Of a stretch of 5,738 nt of DNA, positions 1 through 5,086 are shown in pieces (position 1 is the first letter of the stretch; each line of letters opens with the position of its first letter). The notes under the pieces are model-generated. The model did no database searches, was not told where the DNA came from, and worked only from the letters and a program-made list of their open reading frames with translations. This DNA comes from an uncultured bacterium (lineage in GTDB: Bacteria > Patescibacteriota > Microgenomatia > UBA1400 > PJMF01). The stretch is from NCBI GenBank assembly GCA_903959355.1, contig CAJBWJ010000015.1, positions 1 through 5,738 on the forward strand. Reading direction: 5' to 3'. The position numbers and the translations under genes were made by a program.

Positions 1-138
1 AAATATAAATTTCATTTTTTTGTTTTTAGCTGGTTCAATATCTTTTTCTTCTGTTTGAGTTTGTTCAACTAAAACAGGGTCTTTGTCCATTGAATTAGCC
101 GAGAATTGACTGAGAAGTTTTTCTTGTTCCATGTCCAT
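1..138 (-). CDS. Unidentified protein, N-terminal 46 codons only (3' end outside the window)
   Basis: An open frame runs from the ATG at 138 to the left edge without a stop. I do not recognise it. Residues 1-36 are hydrophilic and acidic (ten Asp/Glu against three Lys) with no predicted fold by eye. Residues 38-43 switch to a basic patch (KNKKMK), and FIF follows at the edge. A charged disordered tail followed by a basic patch and the start of a hydrophobic stretch is what a cytoplasmic tail before a first transmembrane helix looks like (positive-inside rule). A membrane protein of the pathway such as a flippase, polymerase, chain-length regulator or LytR-CpsA-Psr-type ligase would fit, but too little is visible to choose. 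Other in-frame ATGs are at 132 and 90. None of the three has a Shine-Dalgarno; 138 is chosen as the first ATG after the preceding stop (34-nt gap). Confidence 0.6.
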   Translation of the reverse strand, partial: MDMEQEKLLSQFSANSMDKDPVLVEQTQTEEKDIEPAKNKKMKFIF

Positions 139-146
139 AGGAATTA

Positions 147-152
147 AGTATA
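147..152 (-). promoter_or_regulatory. Possible -10 element for the last gene (leaderless-type spacing)
   Basis: On the minus strand TATACT, five of six matches to TATAAT, ends eight bases before the ATG at 138. If used, transcription would begin at or next to the start codon. No good -35 hexamer is seen at 16-18 bases upstream. In AT-rich DNA such a match can be chance, so this is weakly supported. Confidence 0.2.
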
Positions 153-172
153 GCAGATGCAAACGCCGTAGG

Positions 173-799
173 CTACCATTTTGAAAGCATGGCTTTTGGA
201 GTGCGAATGAGAATCATGATGTCCTTTTTAATGCTTTTGTTTCTAGCATATTCACCATCCATCTCAGCTCTTTTGGAAAAAGGAATTTCATTGCGTCCAC
301 TAGTTTGCCATGGACCGGTAATGCCTGGTTTAACTGAAACGATGTAAGGAATGTATTTTTTGGTTTCTGGATATTTTTTTCCTTGTTCTTCTAATTCTTT
401 GCGAACATAGGCTCTTGGACCAACCATACTCATTTGACCCTTTAGAACATTGAATAGCTGTGGGAATTCATCGATAGTGAAAGCACGCAAAAATCTGCCA
501 AGCTGAGTAATACGAGGATCATCTTTGGCAGCAATTTTCCAGTCACCATTTTTGAATTGTTTCAACAGTTTGTGATTTTTTTGATGAAGAATTTCGTCAG
601 CATTAAGGACCATGGAACGAAACTTGAAAAGTTCAAAATCAACATTGCCTTTGCCGACTCTTTTGTGAGTAAAAATTACTGGCCAACCAGAATCAAAAAA
701 GATTAAAAGAGGAATAATTATCCAAAATGGAAAAAAAGCGACTATAAGACTTGTCGCTACAAACAAATCTAGAATTCTTTTTTTCTGATCGTAGGTCAT
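173..799 (-). CDS. Polyprenyl-phosphate sugar-1-phosphate transferase (small bacterial sugar transferase, PglC/WcaJ C-domain type)
   Basis: This monotopic phosphoglycosyltransferase would move a sugar 1-phosphate from a nucleotide sugar onto undecaprenyl phosphate, starting the glycan on the inner leaflet. The protein is 208 residues, the size of PglC-like minimal enzymes. It lacks the four-helix N-terminal region of about 460-residue WcaJ/WbaP proteins. Residues 11-34 form one hydrophobic segment with Pro24 near its middle, fitting the re-entrant helix-break-helix anchor. Family motifs are KRVGKGNVDFELFKFRSM (46-63), DDPRITQLGRFLR (93-105), TIDEFPQLFNVLKGQMSMVG (108-127, containing the catalytic Asp110-Glu111 dyad) followed by PR (128-129), VKPGITGPWQTSGRN (156-170) and DIMILIRTP (193-201). 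It starts four bases after the manC stop without a Shine-Dalgarno, so coupled translation is likely. It is probably the initiating enzyme for the glycan made by this cluster; the sugar (hexose or N-acetylhexosamine) cannot be read from the sequence. Confidence 0.95.
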   Translation of the reverse strand: MTYDQKKRILDLFVATSLIVAFFPFWIIIPLLIFFDSGWPVIFTHKRVGKGNVDFELFKFRSMVLNADEILHQKNHKLLKQFKNGDWKIAAKDDPRITQLGRFLRAFTIDEFPQLFNVLKGQMSMVGPRAYVRKELEEQGKKYPETKKYIPYIVSVKPGITGPWQTSGRNEIPFSKRAEMDGEYARNKSIKKDIMILIRTPKAMLSKW

Positions 800-803
800 A
801 TAT

Positions 804-1907
804 TTATAAATATTCTTTTTTATTTTCTTCTTTAAGTCTCTCGACTAATTTCTTGACGTCTTGGCTTTTATTTTTTGGACAGATCATTAGTATCTCATCT
901 GTGTCAATAATAATTAGATCATCAATTCCACAAATAGCAACTAAACGACCATCGGTATGAATGAGATTCTTATGAGCATTAACAGACAGCGTGTGAGTTT
1001 CTTTTTCGTCACCTATTGTGACATTGCCGGATAAATCCTTTTTTCCAAGATCATAAACAACTTTCCAGTCTCCCACATCATTCCAACCAAAATCTCCAGG
1101 AATAAGGACGAGGTTGTCAGCTTTTTCACTAATGGCGTAATCAATGGAAATACTTTCAATTTCTTTATAAACTTTTGGCAGAGCTTGATGAAATTCTTTA
1201 CTGCTTAGATGATCGAGATTTTTACAAACTTCGAGCATATCTGGCATAAATTTAGCAAAAGCAGCTTTAAGTTCTTTAGCTGACCAAACATACATGTTGG
1301 CGTTCCAAAAATAAGCTCCTGTTGAAATAAAAGCGATGGCTGTAGCTAAATTTGGTTTTTCAGTGAAGCTATCAACTTCAAAAAGCATCAAATCTCTTTT
1401 TATTTTTTTAATATCCTGGCCAACCTTGATGTAGCCAAAAGCACTAGTTGGATAAGATGGGGTGATGCCAACAGTTACTAAATATGGGTTTTCAGCAGCA
1501 GTTTCTATGGCAGCGCTCATAACCTTGATAAATTCTGGAATATTATCAACCACATGATCAGAAGCAGCGTTAATAACCACCGCATCTTCATCTTTACTCT
1601 TGGCATAAAGAGCTCCGATTAGCATTGCTGGAGCAGTATCTCTTTTTTCTGGTTCAGCAATGATGTTTTCTGGTTTTATCTCTGGAAGTTGTCTTTTAAC
1701 TTCTTCTAAATAAATTTTATTTGTGACAACGATGATGTTCGCCCAGTCAACTAATTTATTAATACGAGCGGCAGCAATTTGCATCATACTTTCTGAACCA
1801 GTTAGTTTGAGAAATTGTTTTGGAGTTGCTGTTCTTGATTTAGGCCAAAGTCTAGTGCCTCCACCGCCAGCCAAAAGGACGGCATAAATGTGTTTTTTAT
1901 CAATCAT
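804..1907 (-). CDS. manC: Mannose-1-phosphate guanylyltransferase, single-domain
   Basis: The product joins mannose 1-phosphate and GTP to give GDP-mannose and pyrophosphate, providing the donor for mannosyltransferases and GDP-sugar derivatives. The 367-residue protein carries the pyrophosphorylase signature LLAGGGGTRLWPKSR (11-25) followed by PKQF (29-32). Further family segments are AEPEKRDTAPAM (84-95), ASDH (115-118), SAFGYIKVG (155-163), FTEKP (181-185, the sugar-binding loop), YFWNANMYVW (199-208), SIDYAI (254-259) and FGWNDVGDW (273-281). A C-terminal region of about 80 residues fits the left-handed beta-helix. The C-terminal cupin phosphomannose isomerase domain of about 470-residue bifunctional ManC/AlgA proteins is absent, so mannose 6-phosphate and its mutase must come from other genes. 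It starts at an ATG overlapping the previous stop (ATGA) and has the best Shine-Dalgarno in the window. Confidence in the reaction is high; a related NDP-hexose specificity is possible but unlikely given the full GMP signature. Confidence 0.95.
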   Translation of the reverse strand: MIDKKHIYAVLLAGGGGTRLWPKSRTATPKQFLKLTGSESMMQIAAARINKLVDWANIIVVTNKIYLEEVKRQLPEIKPENIIAEPEKRDTAPAMLIGALYAKSKDEDAVVINAASDHVVDNIPEFIKVMSAAIETAAENPYLVTVGITPSYPTSAFGYIKVGQDIKKIKRDLMLFEVDSFTEKPNLATAIAFISTGAYFWNANMYVWSAKELKAAFAKFMPDMLEVCKNLDHLSSKEFHQALPKVYKEIESISIDYAISEKADNLVLIPGDFGWNDVGDWKVVYDLGKKDLSGNVTIGDEKETHTLSVNAHKNLIHTDGRLVAICGIDDLIIIDTDEILMICPKNKSQDVKKLVERLKEENKKEYL

Positions 1908-3064
1908 AGTCTTCCTTCTTTTTTTGCTTTATAAGCTGTTTTTAGTGCACTGTCAAAATTAAAGACGAATCTATTTGTATCATATTTTAAAGCATTTTTG
2001 CTTAGTATTCTTGGATCAAAATTACTTTTTTCTAGTTTTTTAATACTTTTAATTAAATTATCGGTGATCTCTTCAGTGCTGTCGCCTTCTTGGTAAGTTA
2101 AATGAATTCCATGAACATTATCTTCAATTAATTCTGCTGCTCCAGAGAGTTGATTAATGATAATGGGTTTGCCGAAAAGATTTGCTTCTAGAGCGGCAAT
2201 ACCAAAGTCATCTAGGCCAGGACTCAGAACGGCTTGGCAATTTTGATATAAGTTGGCCAATTTTTCGTTACTGATCTTTTTTTGAAAAGTAATCAATTTA
2301 TTTGCCATTTCTTTTAGAGAATTTTCTTCTGGGCCTTCACCCACAATAATTAATTTGTGGCCCAATTTTTGACAAGCTAGAATGGCTGGAGCAATATTTT
2401 TGTAAGGCACTAGGCGGCTGACAAGTAAAAAATACTTATCCTCAATTTGGCCTTTTTTTTGAGTTTTGTAATTAAGAAGTGTTGAATCAATTGGTGGATA
2501 AATTACTTTTTCTATTTGTAGATTTTTATAATATTTTTTGGCTCTTTTTTTGACTACCTCTGCTATTGGAATAATTACATCTGGTCTATAAATGGCAATT
2601 TGATCCCATTTTTTTAGATAATTTAAAGCTATTCCCGTCAAATTGCTAATAATTGGTAATTTTAAAAGCTGATTTTTTTCTAAATATTGATCATGATAAT
2701 GATAAAGATATCTTGGAGGACTAAGTAAATAGCAGAGATGCAACTGATCTCTTCTGGTGACAACTCCTTTAGCTTCTGCGCTAGTTACAGAAATAATAAT
2801 GTCATAACTGGACAAGTCCAAGCATTCAAAAGCAAAAGGCATCAAAGCTGCCAAGTAACGATGTATTTTTTTTGCAAAAGGAAATTTTTGTAAAAAAGAA
2901 GTTTTTAGAATAAAATCTTTGGCCCATTTGGCTTTTTTAGCGTCGTAAACAGAGGTGAAAAGAACAAGATCTGGATAGAGCCTTTTAAGAGCTAAGAGCA
3001 CCTGCTCCGCTCCACCATAAGCAGTGTTAGCTCGATCGTAAATCAGGGCAATTTTGGATTTCAT
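1904..3064 (-). CDS. Glycosyltransferase family 4, WbaZ-like (probable mannosyltransferase)
   Basis: This 386-residue GT-B enzyme resembles the WbaZ group, whose founding member adds mannose to an O-antigen. Visible segments are IALIYDRANTAYGGAEQV (5-22, with GGAE as the donor/acceptor-cleft glycine loop), LHLCYLLSPPRYLYHYHD (108-125, matching the WbaZ 'CHtPmRy' block), YPPIDS (189-194), LLVSRLVPYKNI (213-224), VGEGPEE (241-247) and SPGLDDFGIAALEANLFGKP (281-300). In that last block the first Glu of EX7E is Asp285; the second, Glu293, is intact. Start choice: the frame can be extended by eight codons to 3088, but the codon there is TTG. The ATG at 3064 gives a typical N-terminus (MKSKIALIYDR) and a 4-nt ATGA overlap with the preceding stop, so it is preferred. 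It ends in another ATGA overlap with manC. The neighbouring manC supports mannose as donor sugar; that remains inference. Confidence 0.92.
   Translation of the reverse strand: MKSKIALIYDRANTAYGGAEQVLLALKRLYPDLVLFTSVYDAKKAKWAKDFILKTSFLQKFPFAKKIHRYLAALMPFAFECLDLSSYDIIISVTSAEAKGVVTRRDQLHLCYLLSPPRYLYHYHDQYLEKNQLLKLPIISNLTGIALNYLKKWDQIAIYRPDVIIPIAEVVKKRAKKYYKNLQIEKVIYPPIDSTLLNYKTQKKGQIEDKYFLLVSRLVPYKNIAPAILACQKLGHKLIIVGEGPEENSLKEMANKLITFQKKISNEKLANLYQNCQAVLSPGLDDFGIAALEANLFGKPIIINQLSGAAELIEDNVHGIHLTYQEGDSTEEITDNLIKSIKKLEKSNFDPRILSKNALKYDTNRFVFNFDSALKTAYKAKKEGRL
1913..1917 (-). promoter_or_regulatory. Strong ribosome-binding site for manC
   Basis: On the minus strand AAGGA sits five bases before the manC ATG at 1907, inside a purine run at 1911-1920. 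This fixes the manC start and is the only start in the window with a near-consensus Shine-Dalgarno at ideal spacing. It overlaps the last codons of the preceding glycosyltransferase. Confidence 0.7.
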
Positions 3065-4206
3065 AGCTTCATTAAAAACTGTTGCCAAATTTCTTTGGCC
3101 ATTTTATCAAAACTATATTGACCGGCCACTTTGAGACCTCGATCAATAACTTTTTTACGATTGGCCATTTCTAAATTTTCCAAAGATTTAATGAAATCAG
3201 TAGAAGATTTTGGATCAAAGAAAAAAGCGGCATCTTGATAAATTTCTTTGAAAACTTTAATGTCTGAGGCCAAAACTGGAGTGTGACTAGCCATAGCTTC
3301 TATTCCGGTTAGACCAAAACCTTCAGATAAAGATGGCTGCACCAAAGCCATTGATTCTTGATAAAGAGCAATCAATTTTTGATCTGGAACAAATCCTAAA
3401 AGACTAACTTGTTTTTTAACTTTGTAACGAGAAATTAGTTCCATAATCTGGTCTTGAAAAATATTTCTTGATGAAACAACCAGCAATCTATATTTTGGAA
3501 GTTTGCTTAGACTTTTAATAATTAATTTTAAATTTTTATGAGGATAAAGTGAGCCGGTATAGATCAGCTGTTTTTTTATTCTTTGATTTATTTCAATTTT
3601 TTGTTTTAGAACATTTTCATATGGAGCGGCAATTCCCTCTTTGCTAACAATAATTTTATTTTTAGCAAAAGGATAATATTTAAGAACTGTTTCTTTAATT
3701 GCTTCTGCTGGCACAAAAATCACTTCAGCTTTTTTGGCCGCTTTTCTACTAATTTGTTGATAGGCTAGGTACTTTAGCAAATATTGCCAAGCTTTAAGAG
3801 TAGTCGCTTTAGTGCCTTTTTGTTCATGCCACAGCAAATCATGAATAGTGATGATCAGTTTGCCTTTATAGGAAACTGGCACGTTCCAATGTGGAACATA
3901 AAGTAAATCTAGTTTTGCTTTGTTATAAAATTTTGGTAAAACCAGCTGTTCTCTTAGGCCATAATGTTTAACATTGGTAATAACAATTTCAATATTTTTC
4001 GAATTGAAATATTCACCAAGCACCTCTTTGGCTTGTTCAGCATCGAAAAAAAAGAAAACAAACTTGACTTCTTTTTTGTTATTTTTTTGCAGCGAAAATT
4101 CAATGAGTCTTTTAATGAGATTCTCACTATATCGACCTATACCAGCATGTTTATTACCAGCTAGTCGAGCATCGAAACCAATTCTAAATATTAATTTATC
4201 GGCCAT
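3061..4206 (-). CDS. Glycosyltransferase family 4, MtfB-like
   Basis: This is a retaining GT-B glycosyltransferase of 381 residues, the normal full length for GT4. The N-terminal acceptor domain has FDARLAGNKHAGIGRYSENL (11-30), whose GIGRY is the hallmark of the MtfB-like group, and HDLLWHE (122-128), a segment found in the same group. The donor domain shows YTGSLYPHKNL (216-226), LLGFVPDQKLIALY (269-282) and SLSEGFGLTGIEAMASHTP (292-310). The complete EX7E motif there (Glu295, Glu303) binds and positions the nucleotide sugar. DIKVFKEIYQDAAFFFDP (315-332) closes the domain. MtfB itself is a mannosyltransferase, and manC two genes downstream makes mannose a plausible substrate, but this group transfers several sugars. 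The ATG overlaps the preceding stop by 11 nt and has no Shine-Dalgarno, so coupled translation is likely. A run of four Phe (51-54) is encoded by a T8-containing tract. Confidence 0.93.
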   Translation of the reverse strand: MADKLIFRIGFDARLAGNKHAGIGRYSENLIKRLIEFSLQKNNKKEVKFVFFFFDAEQAKEVLGEYFNSKNIEIVITNVKHYGLREQLVLPKFYNKAKLDLLYVPHWNVPVSYKGKLIITIHDLLWHEQKGTKATTLKAWQYLLKYLAYQQISRKAAKKAEVIFVPAEAIKETVLKYYPFAKNKIIVSKEGIAAPYENVLKQKIEINQRIKKQLIYTGSLYPHKNLKLIIKSLSKLPKYRLLVVSSRNIFQDQIMELISRYKVKKQVSLLGFVPDQKLIALYQESMALVQPSLSEGFGLTGIEAMASHTPVLASDIKVFKEIYQDAAFFFDPKSSTDFIKSLENLEMANRKKVIDRGLKVAGQYSFDKMAKEIWQQFLMKL

Positions 4207-5086
4207 CTGTTTTGATTAAGATGAAATATTTGACTATTCCTCTCAAGAATTTAGGATATTTATCTTTGTAATGCTTGTCGTAATACTGCAACATGGTTTT
4301 ATAAAAATATTGTTGAGTAATAGAGGAAGTTTTTTTATTGCTACTTTTAATTCCAGATTTATATTTGTGATGAATGATTTTAATTTTTGGATAAAAAACA
4401 ATCTTATAGCCAGCATCGCGAAAGCGTTTGCACCAATCTAAATCTTCGGCGTACATAAAGAATGCTTCATCGAGCATGCCAACTTTTTTGATGGCACTAT
4501 TGCGTACGATCATGGCTGCTCCGGTACAAGCATCTACTTCATGAACAATACTCAAATCTTTGTAGCTCTGATGATATTCTGAAAAAAGTTTAACTTTAGG
4601 AAATAAACTTTCTAATTTAGCAAAATAAGTGAAACTAGCCCAAGGAGTTGGTTCACCACGATGAGAAGCTGGATCTAGGCTGCCATCGCTCAACTCTACT
4701 CTTGGAGAAGCCATGGCAACTTCTTTATTTTGATCCATATATTCAATAATTTGATCAAGATTTGATTGTCCGTCAGTCAGAAATTCAGTATCGCTATTAA
4801 GCAACATGACATAGCGAGCTTCATTGCCTTTGATGGCAACATTATTGCCAAAGGCAAAGCCGCCATTATGACCAGATTCAATGGTGGTAGCCCAAGTAAA
4901 ATCCTTACGCATGAGTTTGACAGAATCGTCAGTACTATCGTTATCAACGACGATTAATTCAACATTATATTTGCTCTTATCCATGTAATTTTCTTTAAGA
5001 GTCGGCAATAATTTCTTGAGCCAAAATTGACCGTTATAGTTGAGAACAATAATACTTAAATCCATACTCTTCTTATTTTTTTGCAT
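4196..5086 (-). CDS. Glycosyltransferase family 2 (rhamnosyltransferase/WcaA-like)
   Basis: This is an inverting GT-A glycosyltransferase that would add one sugar to a lipid-linked glycan in the cytoplasm. The 296-residue protein shows the standard GT2 layout: SIIVLNYNG (11-19), VDNDSTDDS (47-55), the DxD-equivalent LNSD (96-99, metal and nucleotide binding), DACTGAAMIVR (185-195) and MYAEDLDWCKR (211-221), where the ED-D-W segment carries the likely catalytic base. FYPKIKIIHH (231-240) follows, as in rhamnosyltransferase-type members. No transmembrane segment is obvious. Length matches the family (about 280-320). The start at 5086 has AGGT four bases upstream but overlaps the previous gene by 14 nt. 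An alternative ATG at 5065 (residue 8, MDLSIIV) gives a more typical N-terminus and no overlap, though the purine run before it sits very close. The fold call is secure; the sugar is unknown, and 'rhamnosyl' is only the usual database label. Confidence 0.93.
   Translation of the reverse strand: MQKNKKSMDLSIIVLNYNGQFWLKKLLPTLKENYMDKSKYNVELIVVDNDSTDDSVKLMRKDFTWATTIESGHNGGFAFGNNVAIKGNEARYVMLLNSDTEFLTDGQSNLDQIIEYMDQNKEVAMASPRVELSDGSLDPASHRGEPTPWASFTYFAKLESLFPKVKLFSEYHQSYKDLSIVHEVDACTGAAMIVRNSAIKKVGMLDEAFFMYAEDLDWCKRFRDAGYKIVFYPKIKIIHHKYKSGIKSSNKKTSSITQQYFYKTMLQYYDKHYKDKYPKFLRGIVKYFILIKTDGR

Noticed and set aside
168..176. Nine-base palindrome GTAGGCTAC over the sugar transferase stop codon as a terminator
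   Set aside because: The loop would be one base, which cannot form a hairpin, and no T-run follows on the minus strand. A longer, bulged pairing with 149-155 is too weak.
751..960. Plus-strand open frame across the sugar transferase/manC junction
   Set aside because: It is antisense to two genes with strong family motifs. Its translation is low-complexity Ser/Phe-rich, as expected from the reverse of AT-rich code.
2453..2460. A8 run on the coding strand of the WbaZ-like gene as a slippage/frameshift site
   Set aside because: The zero frame stays intact and matches the family on both sides. No stimulatory structure or alternative product is evident; A-runs are expected for Lys codons here.
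3565..3600. T-rich plus-strand stretches as rho-independent terminators
   Set aside because: No plus-strand gene ends nearby and no GC-rich stem precedes them. They are reverse complements of Lys-rich coding sequence.
4046..4053. T8 run on the coding strand of the MtfB-like gene as a phase-variation tract
   Set aside because: It encodes consecutive Phe residues in an intact frame. Eight bases is short, and similar runs occur throughout this AT-rich DNA.
3964..4219. Two plus-strand open frames antisense to the MtfB-like gene start
   Set aside because: They overlap each other in different frames and lie opposite a well-supported gene. No motif, and the Lys/Phe/Ser-rich content comes from the opposite strand.
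4766..4957. Plus-strand open frame inside the GT2 gene
   Set aside because: It runs antisense to the conserved GT2 nucleotide-binding region; no start signal or family similarity.
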